NCBI GenBank assembly: GCA_902384455.1
Contig: CABMCB010000090.1
Span: forward strand, 1-44,929
DNA from: an uncultured archaeon
GTDB lineage: Archaea > Altiarchaeota > Altiarchaeia > IMC4 > SCGC-AAA252-I15
DNA length: 44,929 nucleotides
Direction of reading: 5' to 3'
Shown here: piece by piece, positions 38,321-44,929 of the stretch
Position numbering within the stretch: position 1 is the first letter of the stretch
Layout: each line of letters opens with the position of its first letter
The notes under the pieces: model-generated
Told to the model about the DNA's origin: nothing
Seen by the model: the letters and a program-made list of their open reading frames with translations, nothing else
Database searches by the model: none
Position numbers and translations under genes: made by a program

Positions 38321-38947
38321 ATGAAAAAGATTCTATTTGCGATGGCAGTTACCCTGCTTTTTACAGTAGCACTGGTTAGCGGCCAAGGGATGATGGGTGG
38401 CGTGCAGGTGACTGCCAAAGAGGTAAATCAAACGAAACAGGAGGAAGCTGAAGGCTTAGAAATCTGGACTAAGCTTCAGAGTAGGGAAATCTTGTGCGGT
38501 AACCTCACCGATGAACAGTACGAGCTTCTAGGAGAATATTTCATGGGCCAGTCAGCAGGAGACTACCATGCGGCTATGAACAAAAGGATGCAGCAGATGA
38601 TGGGCGAAACTGGTGAGGAACAGATGCACATATCCATGGGCAAACAATACAGCGGATGCAATCAGACTGCTTACATTCAAGGAAACTGGAATTCAGGACC
38701 GATGATGACCGGCGGAACGTGGCCTGGAATGATGGGATACGGAAGCTACGGCATTTTGGGCCTTATTTGGATAGGGCTCTGGGTGCTAGTTCTTATGGGG
38801 CTGGTAGTGCTCATAATCTGGCTCTACAAAAAAACCAGCGGAAAAACGCTAGGACAAACGCCTATTGAGATACTGGGGGCAAGATATGCGAAAGGCGAAT
38901 TGACTAAAAAGCAATATGAAGACATGAAAAAGGAGATGGGTGATTGA
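38321..38947 (+). CDS. Met-rich secreted membrane protein with C-terminal SHOCT domain
   Basis: 208 residues. A signal peptide (1-22) leads into an extracytoplasmic part rich in Met (GMMGG, NKRMQQMMGE, HISMGKQ, GPMMTGG, PGMMGYG), of the kind that binds Cu(I) or Ag(I). It also has two cysteines (C60, C107). A membrane helix at about 143-170 precedes a cytoplasmic tail with a SHOCT motif (PIEILGARYAKGELTKKQYEDMK). The gene begins eight bases after arsR. A metal-sensing or buffering role at the membrane is inference from the Met motifs and the ArsR neighbour. Confidence 0.75.
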   Translation: MKKILFAMAVTLLFTVALVSGQGMMGGVQVTAKEVNQTKQEEAEGLEIWTKLQSREILCGNLTDEQYELLGEYFMGQSAGDYHAAMNKRMQQMMGETGEEQMHISMGKQYSGCNQTAYIQGNWNSGPMMTGGTWPGMMGYGSYGILGLIWIGLWVLVLMGLVVLIIWLYKKTSGKTLGQTPIEILGARYAKGELTKKQYEDMKKEMGD

Positions 38948-38948
38948 G

Positions 38949-39128
38949 ATGGTCTTTATGATAATCCTTCTGGTACTAGTCGTGTGGGCCCTATACTGGT
39001 TGTGGAAGAACCAGACGCTTACCTTACCCGCACGACAGGAGACGCCGCTGGAAATAGCCAAGAAACGATACGCTAAAGGAGAGATAACAAAGAAGCAATT
39101 TGAAGATATGAAAAACAATCTGGGGTGA
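38949..39128 (+). CDS. Small membrane protein with SHOCT motif
   Basis: 59 residues: one N-terminal helix (about 1-20) and a SHOCT motif (TPLEIAKKRYAKGEITKKQFEDMK). It is nearly identical in layout to the end of the protein before it, so the two are partial duplicates. It starts one base after the preceding stop. SHOCT motifs usually stand at the ends of membrane proteins and promote oligomerisation; the function here is unknown. The next gene begins six bases later with a GGTGA Shine-Dalgarno sequence. Confidence 0.75.
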   Translation: MVFMIILLVLVVWALYWLWKNQTLTLPARQETPLEIAKKRYAKGEITKKQFEDMKNNLG

Positions 39129-39133
39129 AAAAC

Positions 39134-39457
39134 ATGAAAATAGGTGTTATACTGGCGACAAACGAGCATGAGACGGCGTGGAATGCGTTTCGCTTCGGCG
39201 TGACTGCATTAGGTGCCGGACACAACGTCAAAATATTCCTGACCGGAAAAGGCGTTGAAGCTTCCGACATTAAAGACGAGAAATTCAACGTCAAAGAGCA
39301 GACTGACAAATTCATCGCAGCAGGCGGTTCCATGCTCGCGTGCGGAACATGCCTAAAGTCAAGAAACAAGGACGGCACAGAAACCTGCCCGCTATCAACC
39401 ATGAAAGACATGCTCAAACTCATAGAAGAATCTGATAAAGTACTGACATTCGGCTGA
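39134..39457 (+). CDS. DsrE/DsrF-like family protein
   Basis: 107 residues from the ATG at 39134; a GTG three codons earlier belongs to the GGTGA Shine-Dalgarno sequence. MKIGVILATNEHETAWNAFRFG, then KIFLTGKGVEA, and FIAAGGSMLACGTCLKSR match the DsrE-like sulfur-relay proteins of archaea. C70 and C73 in ACGTC are candidate sulfur-carrying cysteines, with a further C85. It may take part in thiol or sulfur transfer, or in metal or arsenic stress. It belongs to the ArsR operon. Confidence 0.87.
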   Translation: MKIGVILATNEHETAWNAFRFGVTALGAGHNVKIFLTGKGVEASDIKDEKFNVKEQTDKFIAAGGSMLACGTCLKSRNKDGTETCPLSTMKDMLKLIEESDKVLTFG

Positions 39458-39460
39458 AGT

Positions 39461-40027
39461 ATGAAAGTCTCTGAATCCGGGATGCCCGAAAAAGACTACT
39501 GGGAATCCTTCTTCAAACCCAAAGAAACACTCGCCAAACTAGGCCTCACTCCGAAAGCAAAGGACGTCGTGGACGTAGGCTCAGGATACGGCACATTCAC
39601 ATTGCCGGCGGCAGCCATAGTTTCGGGTGTGGTTTATGCGTATGACGTTGAGGCGGAGATGATAAGTGCGCTTGAGGGGCGCGCTAAGACGGCTGGCGTC
39701 AAAAACGTAAGGTGTGTGCTGCGCGACGTGATAGAAGAGGGTACGGGACTATCGGACAAATCAGTTGACTATGTAATGCTGTTTAACATCCTCCACGGCA
39801 GTCAAAGAAAAGCACTTCTTGCGGAAGCGTTTAGAATCCTCACGCCAGCAGGCAAGGCCGGCGTACTCCACTGGAATTTCGACCCAAATACTCCGCGCGG
39901 GCCGCCGATGCATCTGCGCTCAAAGCCCCCTGAAATAATTCTAGAGGCTGAAGCTATAGGATTCAGAGCAGGGAAAATAATTGATGTTCCGCCGTACCAC
40001 TACGGCATAATACTGGAAAAACCATAG
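39461..40027 (+). CDS. SAM-dependent methyltransferase, class I
   Basis: 188 residues. The SAM-binding glycine loop DVGSGYGTF lies at about 38-46, with an acidic residue at the end of the second strand (YAYDVEAEM). The C-terminal part with HWNFDPNTPRGPP is characteristic of a group often found with ArsR and DsrE-like genes in archaea. The acceptor is unknown, and arsenite is one candidate only because of the regulator; the Cys residues of known arsenite methyltransferases are not obvious. It begins three bases after the preceding stop and is the last gene of the operon. Confidence 0.85.
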   Translation: MKVSESGMPEKDYWESFFKPKETLAKLGLTPKAKDVVDVGSGYGTFTLPAAAIVSGVVYAYDVEAEMISALEGRAKTAGVKNVRCVLRDVIEEGTGLSDKSVDYVMLFNILHGSQRKALLAEAFRILTPAGKAGVLHWNFDPNTPRGPPMHLRSKPPEIILEAEAIGFRAGKIIDVPPYHYGIILEKP

Positions 40028-40059
40028 TAGCATGTAACTCATTTTGCTTGGTGTCAACA

Positions 40060-40644
40060 ATGAAGGCTTTGGTTTTGGATTTGAGCGGCGTCGTTTTTGT
40101 TGAGGCGAGTTTAATAAGGAAAACGCTTTACCCGATGCTCCCTTCAGGCGCGCCTCATTATGATACCGTCAAGGCGGCTTACCTAAACTTAAGTCTAGGA
40201 AAGATTCCTGAAGACGAATTCTGGAGGACAACAGGGGGCGGACCAGAGCTTAAGCAGAGGTTTCTTGACTCAATGCACCTAAACCCCCAAGCCAAACCGC
40301 TGATGGACGAAGCCCGACGCAAAGGCATATTAGTCTGCGCTCTATCCAATCACGTTTCTTCCTGGGTAGATTACCTGTCAGAAAAGTTTTCTCTAAGATG
40401 GGATTATCTTGTAGTCAGTGATGAAGCGGGAGTAAGAAAGCCGGAAAAAGAGATATACGAAATATTCCTTAAGCGGACTGAAATTTCCGCCAAAGACTGC
40501 CTTTTCATAGACGACAAAGCGGATAATCTAGTTGCCGCCCGCGAACTGGGATTCAACTGCGCCCTACTGGAAGACGGGCAACGGCGGCACGATTTCAACC
40601 CGCAAGTCAAGACGCTTACTGAAATACAAAGCATGCTAATTTAA
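40060..40644 (+). CDS. HAD-superfamily hydrolase
   Basis: 194 residues from the ATG at 40060; upstream TTG/GTG codons are in frame but less likely. Motif I is D7-L-S9-G-V-V: the nucleophile is present but the second acid of DxD is replaced by Ser, as in YihX-like and haloacid dehalogenase-like branches. Motif II is ALSNHVS, the lysine is in VRKPEKEIY, and motif IV is FIDDKADNL. It is likely a phosphatase or dehalogenase-like enzyme on a small metabolite. The cap is of the short helical C1 type. It is not overlapping the preceding operon. Confidence 0.87.
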   Translation: MKALVLDLSGVVFVEASLIRKTLYPMLPSGAPHYDTVKAAYLNLSLGKIPEDEFWRTTGGGPELKQRFLDSMHLNPQAKPLMDEARRKGILVCALSNHVSSWVDYLSEKFSLRWDYLVVSDEAGVRKPEKEIYEIFLKRTEISAKDCLFIDDKADNLVAARELGFNCALLEDGQRRHDFNPQVKTLTEIQSMLI

Positions 40645-40675
40645 ACGGACTTCTCACATATTACCCAAAGCAACA

Positions 40676-40945
40676 ATGGACGAAGAACCCGGCGGGAAAA
40701 AGCCCAAAACCAAACCTTTCGAGGAACAAGTCAAGGAAGCCATAGGAACGATTCGGCCGTTCATACAGATGGACGGAGGCGACTTGACGCTCGTTAAAAT
40801 CGAAGGAAAAAAGGTTTATGTTACGCTCTCCGGGGCTTGCGTCGGGTGCGCTATGGCTCCAGTCACTCTGACTCAGGGGGTTGAGCGCGTAATAAAAAGC
40901 AAAGTGCCCGAAGTCGAAGAAGTGATTGCGGTAGACTTCATATAA
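40676..40945 (+). CDS. NifU-like Fe-S scaffold domain protein
   Basis: 89 residues. The NifU C-terminal domain with IRPFIQMDGGDLTLVKIEG and the cluster-binding C55-V-G-C58 (SGACVGCAMAPVTL) is complete, after a 15-residue Lys-rich leader. It holds or carries a transient [4Fe-4S] cluster for delivery to apo-proteins. The start ATG at 40676 follows the HAD gene after 31 bases. Confidence 0.92.
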   Translation: MDEEPGGKKPKTKPFEEQVKEAIGTIRPFIQMDGGDLTLVKIEGKKVYVTLSGACVGCAMAPVTLTQGVERVIKSKVPEVEEVIAVDFI

Positions 40946-40996
40946 AGTCAGGTCGCATTTAACTCCCAGTTTTCTTACTCTATTATCTGTTTCACG

Positions 40997-41443
40997 GTGG
41001 ACTTTACTTTTGCGGCCGCCGCCGCTTCGGCGACATTCATTTTAGCGGGAATCATAGTCCTACTGATTATCCTTGCGGCGTTGGGCACCGTAGTCTCAGT
41101 CTTCTTCACACTAATCTTCTGGAAGACTCGGAAGCTGATTGTTCCCAGGGCCACGATAGTGCTGCTTAAGGTGCTTGATTTGCCGGTCCGGCTTTCAGTT
41201 TGGGTATTGAAGAAGACGGACGTCTACGAGGAATTCAAGGAGGCACTGTGGATTCACCGCCTGAAAAAGCAGCCCCCGCATGTCGCACCCGTAAAGCCCC
41301 CCTCACGAAAAGAAGCCACTCCCCCCAGGCCGGTTGGGCGGTTATCTTGGATGAGGCATTCCATCCCAAGCTTACTCAGAGGTGTGCCCACATTCATCAG
41401 ATACATAATTTCGACTTTACTACGCCGCCACAAAACAGAGTAA
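40997..41443 (+). CDS. Small membrane protein of unknown function
   Basis: 148 residues from a GTG at 40997; there is no ATG near the start. A long hydrophobic helix covers about 5-45 (LAGIIVLLIILAALGTVVSVFFTLIFW), followed by a basic, membrane-near region KTRKLIVPRATIVLLKVLDLPVRLSVWVLKK, and a proline-rich basic tail. The second part slightly resembles the N-terminus of DUF116 proteins, though the rest of that family is missing, so it may be a remnant. It is one base from the reductase gene start, which suggests cotranscription with the isoprenoid genes. Confidence 0.6.
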   Translation: MDFTFAAAAASATFILAGIIVLLIILAALGTVVSVFFTLIFWKTRKLIVPRATIVLLKVLDLPVRLSVWVLKKTDVYEEFKEALWIHRLKKQPPHVAPVKPPSRKEATPPRPVGRLSWMRHSIPSLLRGVPTFIRYIISTLLRRHKTE

Positions 41444-41444
41444 A

Positions 41445-42530
41445 ATGAAACACCACTACGCAATCGCAGGAGCGGGGCCGGCAGGACTGGCCGCCGCAAG
41501 CGCGCTTGCCGATGCGGGAGCGAAAGTCACGATATACGAGAAGTCTGCGGGAAGCAGGTTTTCCGGATGCTACCAGATAATTGAAAACTACCGGCAAAAC
41601 GAGGACGCCCGCGACTTCCTGCGCCGCATGGGATTCACGACGCCATCATTCTTCATCCCAAACCACGAGATGACATTCCATACGCCAGGAGGTCAAGTCA
41701 AGACGAAAAGCAAAAAACCCTACGCATACTTCATAAAAAGAGGAATGGAAGAAGACGCATTCGACAGAAGCCTAATGCAGCAGGCGCAGGAAAAAGGCGT
41801 CAGAATCCTCTTCAACCACCCCTCTCCAAAAGAAGTCGACATAGCCGCAACCGGGCCATACGGCGCAGAAGGATTCAGCATGGAAGCAGTATTTGACACA
41901 GACCAGAAAGACGGCTACCACACGCTATTTAACCCGGCAATCGCACCAGGAGGATACGGCTACCTATTCATAATCAAAGGAAAAGCCACCCTCGGATGCG
42001 CAGTAACGACCGGAAGAAAAAACCTCCCCCACTACTACAAATGCGTATGGGACTACTTCAGAGAAAACATAAAATTCAACCACCAAAAACGCATAGTCAC
42101 AACAAACTTCATGAACTTCTACCTACCCAAAACCGCCCAATTAAACGGCGTACTATACGCCGGAGAAGCAGCGGGAATACAAGACTACACATTCGGCATA
42201 GGAATCCGCAAAGCCATGCTATCCGGCCACCTAGCAGCAAAATCCCTCATAGAAAAATCCGACTACGACACCCTATGGAAAAAAGAAATCCAACCCGGCA
42301 TGGAATCAGACCTCGTAAACCGCTACCTCATAGAAAAATTCGGAAGCATACTATGGCGAACCCTACCCCGCACACTAACAAACAAAGACCTGCGCGAATT
42401 CGGCTTTTATCTCCATAATCCCCAAAATGTTAAACGGCTCCTACTACCCTGGGTAAAATGGCGGTGGAAAAGCAAAACACCCCGCTACGACCCACAACGC
42501 ACAGAGTGGAGCCGAAAAAAGGTTGAGTGA
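41445..42530 (+). CDS. Geranylgeranyl reductase-family FAD protein
   Basis: 361 residues. An N-terminal FAD-binding Rossmann motif GAGPAGLAAASALADAG (residues 9-25), with an acidic residue after strand two (IYEK), a substrate-domain middle, and the second FAD motif LYAGEAAGIQDYTFGIGIRKAM at about 243. The family saturates geranylgeranyl chains of archaeal lipids or reduces other isoprenoids. The length is a little under typical (about 390). Its stop overlaps the crtB start by one base (TGATG), so here it may act on a squalene- or phytoene-type product, by inference. Codons from about 41690 to 42396 end almost only in A/C. Confidence 0.85.
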   Translation: MKHHYAIAGAGPAGLAAASALADAGAKVTIYEKSAGSRFSGCYQIIENYRQNEDARDFLRRMGFTTPSFFIPNHEMTFHTPGGQVKTKSKKPYAYFIKRGMEEDAFDRSLMQQAQEKGVRILFNHPSPKEVDIAATGPYGAEGFSMEAVFDTDQKDGYHTLFNPAIAPGGYGYLFIIKGKATLGCAVTTGRKNLPHYYKCVWDYFRENIKFNHQKRIVTTNFMNFYLPKTAQLNGVLYAGEAAGIQDYTFGIGIRKAMLSGHLAAKSLIEKSDYDTLWKKEIQPGMESDLVNRYLIEKFGSILWRTLPRTLTNKDLREFGFYLHNPQNVKRLLLPWVKWRWKSKTPRYDPQRTEWSRKKVE

Positions 42531-43417
42531 TGGAGACAACGCTAACATTAGCCCACAAGCCATACGAAGGCAACCTAACAAACGCATACCAATACTGCAG
42601 AAACGTCGCGCAAGCACGCGGCCCAAACTTCAGCCTAGGATTCAGCTTTCTACCAGCCCAAAAAAGAGACGCAGTATACGCAGTATACGCGTTCAGCCGC
42701 TACGCAGACGACATAGTCGACGAAAAACACGACATGAACGTTTCAACGCGACTAGACCTATGGGAAGACGCCCTACACCGACTATACGAAGGCGAATTCG
42801 ACCACCCCGTAACAGCAGCAATGGCCGACGCCGTCAAAGGCTACCACATACCCAAGAAGCCGTTTTTAGACCTGATTGAAGGCTGCAGGATGGATTTGCG
42901 CAAAAACAGGTACAGCGACTTTTCTGACCTTTATACTTACTGCGAGAAAGTCGCCTCCACAATAAGCGTGATGAGCCTGTGCATATTCGGCTACAAAAGC
43001 GAAGACGCATTCCACTACGGAGAAAGCCTGTCAACCGCCCTGCAACTAACAAACATAATCCGAGACGTAGGCGAAGACGCAGAAAGAAACCGCATATACC
43101 TCCCTCAAGACGAACTAAAGAAGTTCGGCCTAACCGACGCCGACATCCTGAATAAGACTTATGACGAACGCTTCATCCGCCTAATGGACTACCAGACGAA
43201 GCGCGCCCTATCCTACTTTAAGGACGCAAACAATCTCATCCCACTCATAAACGACGACAGCGCCTACTGCGTAGCGCTAATGGGTTCGGTTTACGTCGGA
43301 GTGCTAAAGCAGATAGAGAAAAACCGCTTCAACGTCTACTCAAAAAAAGCGCGCATATCGCCCGCACGCAAAGCCCTACTTGTCGCAAGAAAAACGGTGA
43401 ACCCCCTGTTCATTTAG
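42530..43417 (+). CDS. crtB: Phytoene/squalene synthase
   Basis: 295 residues from the ATG at 42530; the GTG one codon before is not needed. The two aspartate-rich motifs are D60-D61-x2-D64 (YADDIVDE) and D-V-G-E-D (IIRDVGEDAERNRIYLP, about 178-195), which bind the diphosphates through Mg. It condenses two prenyl diphosphates head to head to phytoene or squalene. The product cannot be told from the sequence, and no desaturase (CrtI) lies in the window. With the coupled reductase it likely makes a reduced C30 or C40 isoprenoid of the membrane. Codon use switches between A/C-ending and mixed twice within the gene. Confidence 0.93.
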   Translation: METTLTLAHKPYEGNLTNAYQYCRNVAQARGPNFSLGFSFLPAQKRDAVYAVYAFSRYADDIVDEKHDMNVSTRLDLWEDALHRLYEGEFDHPVTAAMADAVKGYHIPKKPFLDLIEGCRMDLRKNRYSDFSDLYTYCEKVASTISVMSLCIFGYKSEDAFHYGESLSTALQLTNIIRDVGEDAERNRIYLPQDELKKFGLTDADILNKTYDERFIRLMDYQTKRALSYFKDANNLIPLINDDSAYCVALMGSVYVGVLKQIEKNRFNVYSKKARISPARKALLVARKTVNPLFI

Positions 43418-43425
43418 CGTAAAAC

Positions 43426-43433
43426 GATAATTA
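43426..43433 (+). promoter_or_regulatory. TATA-like box of the gene at 43458
   Basis: GATAATTA is centred about 28 nt upstream of the ATG at 43458. It starts only nine bases after the crtB stop, so the next gene is probably a new transcription unit. Confidence 0.4.
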
Positions 43434-43457
43434 ACCGCAAAATTCCTATTCTTACTC

Positions 43458-44672
43458 ATGCCTGAGGTGGAGTATCACGGCCCCAAAAAAGGGTCGCCTC
43501 ACGTTCCGGATTTCATCCACGGCGGGCTGTTTGCCAACCAGCAGGCGGCAGTAGACGACGTTGCGGCGCAGGTTCCTTCTTCGCGAATAGGCCTCTATGA
43601 GTTCAACAGGAAGCTGAGGGATTATTGGGATCACTCTGAATCCTTTCCTCCAATATTGCCTGACGGAAAAATAGGTGCTGAAGAGGGAAGCCCCGTCCAT
43701 GCGGCAACACTCCCACTCGGAAGCAGATACCGGGTGGATTATGTTCCTTCATTTGGATTGCCCTTCTTCAAGCTATTTTTAGTGGCACAAGAAGGCACGA
43801 GCAGAGACCTGGCTTGTGTCAAATTCAGCCCATTCTCCCCCCCTCCATACGAGATAGCAACAAGCCAAGAACTAAACTGGCCTGCAGCGCGCCCTATGAC
43901 AGACGCGGAAGAAACATTCGTTCAAACGGCAGCGAAAGCAGTTTCAGAAAAACTGGCGACAGTATTCTCCCTCCCGGAAAACGCCGTACTTTCAAGGGGC
44001 ATAAACCCCTCTTTCGGAAGCATAGAAGAAGACGCAAGGCTTCTTACTGCAGTCGCCGGCGCAATCAACCCCACTTCTGTGGCAAACCTTAAGGAAACAG
44101 CTAAAATACAGCCCACAATCCCGCTTGACGCTGAATTCGGACTTAGGCTCGTGTTGACTGGGTCAAGCGACTACACCCACGGAGACGTAGAGGGCGGAGT
44201 AACCCTCCAGATAACAAGAGGAACCATAGTCGCAGGATACCAGACAATCAAGTTCGAGAACGATTCCGGATGGACGATTACGACCGACGTCCACGAGCAC
44301 TTCCGCCAGCGCGGATTCTCAACGTTCCTCACGAGAGCAACCACATCGCTATCACAAAAGATAGCCGACAACACAGAAGGACGTGAAATGCATGCTGTGC
44401 AGTCAGACCCCACTTCCCCGTTCACCGTGGCCCGCCTAACCCGGCTCGGATGGTCCCAAAGCGGAAACTGGCAATGCCCCCTGGGAGAAATAAAGCACAT
44501 AATGAACTACGCGGACGACCACCCGCAGGAAAAAACGGAAATATACGACAGACTCCTGGGCGGAATACTAACCCACGCAGCAGGCCTCTATGAGTATTCC
44601 CATGACGGGCGGCATGTTATGGGGTCTCCTAATTCTGGCGATCGTTTGATGGTGTGGAAACCTGCCGTCTAG
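43458..44672 (+). CDS. Unknown protein with GNAT-like C-terminal region
   Basis: 404 residues, soluble. The N-terminal 230 residues are not recognised; they include a Pro/Gly-rich start (HGPKKGSPHVPDFIHGG) and an acidic helical part. The C-terminal 180 residues (from about 230) have a strand-helix pattern with LQITRGTIVAGYQTIKF, TDVHEHFRQRGFSTFLTRATTSLSQ, and SPFTVARLTRLGWSQSG. This recalls an acetyl-CoA-binding GNAT core: the QRGFSTFL stretch would be motif A and the 'N/S-P-x-x...LGF' strand the end of the fold. The substrate and partners are unknown. The stop is TAG. Confidence 0.7.
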   Translation: MPEVEYHGPKKGSPHVPDFIHGGLFANQQAAVDDVAAQVPSSRIGLYEFNRKLRDYWDHSESFPPILPDGKIGAEEGSPVHAATLPLGSRYRVDYVPSFGLPFFKLFLVAQEGTSRDLACVKFSPFSPPPYEIATSQELNWPAARPMTDAEETFVQTAAKAVSEKLATVFSLPENAVLSRGINPSFGSIEEDARLLTAVAGAINPTSVANLKETAKIQPTIPLDAEFGLRLVLTGSSDYTHGDVEGGVTLQITRGTIVAGYQTIKFENDSGWTITTDVHEHFRQRGFSTFLTRATTSLSQKIADNTEGREMHAVQSDPTSPFTVARLTRLGWSQSGNWQCPLGEIKHIMNYADDHPQEKTEIYDRLLGGILTHAAGLYEYSHDGRHVMGSPNSGDRLMVWKPAV

Positions 44673-44734
44673 CCTATTAAACTGTAATGATGCGGCTAAA
44701 ATTATTTTTTAACTCAAAAACAAATCCTTTTTCC

Positions 44735-44929
44735 ATGGTCAACGGCGATAAGTACGTTGTCGTAGCAGCTTACGGCGGAAACGACGAAGCGCTATACATT
44801 GGGCTTAGGAGCTTCAGCACGGAGAAACTCATACTTCTTGTTCCTGAAAAAAAGCAAAAAGACCCCCAAAAAACGCTTAAGGACTTGGAGAAATTCAGGA
44901 TACCCGTATCAATTGAAAAAATAAGGGAA
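44735..44929 (+). CDS. Partial gene, Rossmann-like N-terminus (runs off the end)
   Basis: 65 codons are visible from the ATG at 44735 to the end of the window, still open. MVNGDKYVVVAAYGGNDEALYIGLRSF is followed by EKLILLVPEKKQKD and a helix-strand FRIPVSIEKI. The pattern of strand, G-rich turn, helix, then a strand with LILLV recalls CARF-type and other Rossmann sensor domains of archaeal regulators; that is only a resemblance. An oligo-T and TATA-like stretch (ATTTTTTAAC, 44704-44713) lies about 27 nt before the start and may serve both to end the previous gene and start this one. Confidence 0.6.
   Translation, partial: MVNGDKYVVVAAYGGNDEALYIGLRSFSTEKLILLVPEKKQKDPQKTLKDLEKFRIPVSIEKIRE

Noticed and set aside
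41200..41448. Alternative 82-residue frame suggesting a frameshift in the membrane protein at 40997
   Set aside because: The alternate frame has no helix or family pattern, and the annotated frame joins the reductase start cleanly.

Overview
The window is archaeal chromosomal DNA. The evidence is an intact run of the archaeal exosome/proteasome gene neighbourhood (proteasome alpha, SBDS, Rrp4, Rrp41, Rrp42, L37Ae, RpoP, Pcc1, prefoldin beta), archaeal-type AdkA, a stand-alone GuaA ATP-pyrophosphatase subunit, archaeal Ogg2, ribose-1,5-bisphosphate isomerase, geranylgeranyl reductase, a tRNA-Val without an encoded CCA, and many TATA-like boxes about 25-30 nt upstream of start codons (probable leaderless mRNAs). 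A small-genome lineage (DPANN-like or a deep euryarchaeal group) fits the VirB2-like pilin protein, the short NFACT protein and the compact, often overlapping genes, but the lineage cannot be fixed from this sequence alone. No insertion sequence, CRISPR array, rRNA or obvious prophage was seen, and no gap between genes exceeds 300 bases.

Layout. 1-4362: surface and membrane proteins (a partial secreted protein, a CARDB/beta-propeller protein, a polytopic glycosyltransferase-like protein). 4392-11241: housekeeping metabolism (cytosine deaminase, DnaQ-like exonuclease, class I FBPase divergent from class I aldolase, PfkB sugar kinase, adenylate kinase, GMP synthase subunit). 11301-14045: envelope proteins (VirB2-like pilin protein, Cys-rich stalk protein, reduced MscS, tRNA-Val, two tandem paralogous small membrane proteins). 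14107-21691: Nudix, PIG-L deacetylase, ADP-forming acyl-CoA synthetase, ScpA, a SecB-like archaeal protein, a 50-residue zinc protein, an NFACT protein without its C-terminal domain, R15P isomerase and an unknown protein. 21861-26960: the exosome/proteasome superoperon, in which rrp41 is interrupted by an in-frame TAG. 26973-35230 (minus strand): galT, a beta-propeller/TPR membrane protein, a TPR membrane protein, glycyl-tRNA synthetase and a GT-C-like glycosyltransferase. 35318-37423: a small unknown protein, MazG, Ogg, and a metallo-beta-lactamase hydrolase. 37560-40027: an ArsR-type operon (ThrRS-editing-like domain, ArsR, Met-rich SHOCT membrane protein, small SHOCT protein, DsrE-like protein, methyltransferase). 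40060-44929: HAD hydrolase, NifU-like scaffold, membrane protein, geranylgeranyl reductase with phytoene/squalene synthase, an unknown GNAT-like protein and a truncated last gene.

Working together. The FBPase/aldolase pair supports gluconeogenesis. R15P isomerase implies the archaeal AMP-to-RuBisCO pathway, whose other enzymes are outside the window. Acd makes ATP from acyl-CoA. GalT plus two polytopic glycosyltransferase-like proteins and several Thr/Asn-rich secreted proteins suggest surface glycosylation. The reductase and CrtB genes form an isoprenoid operon.

Two observations stand out. First, coding-strand tracts of about 100 to 1500 nt use almost only A- or C-ending codons. They switch on and off inside genes, run through intergenic DNA, and reverse polarity with gene direction. 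Second, the catalytic exosome gene rrp41 is split by TAG directly followed by ATG at a position where both halves align to a single Rrp41.
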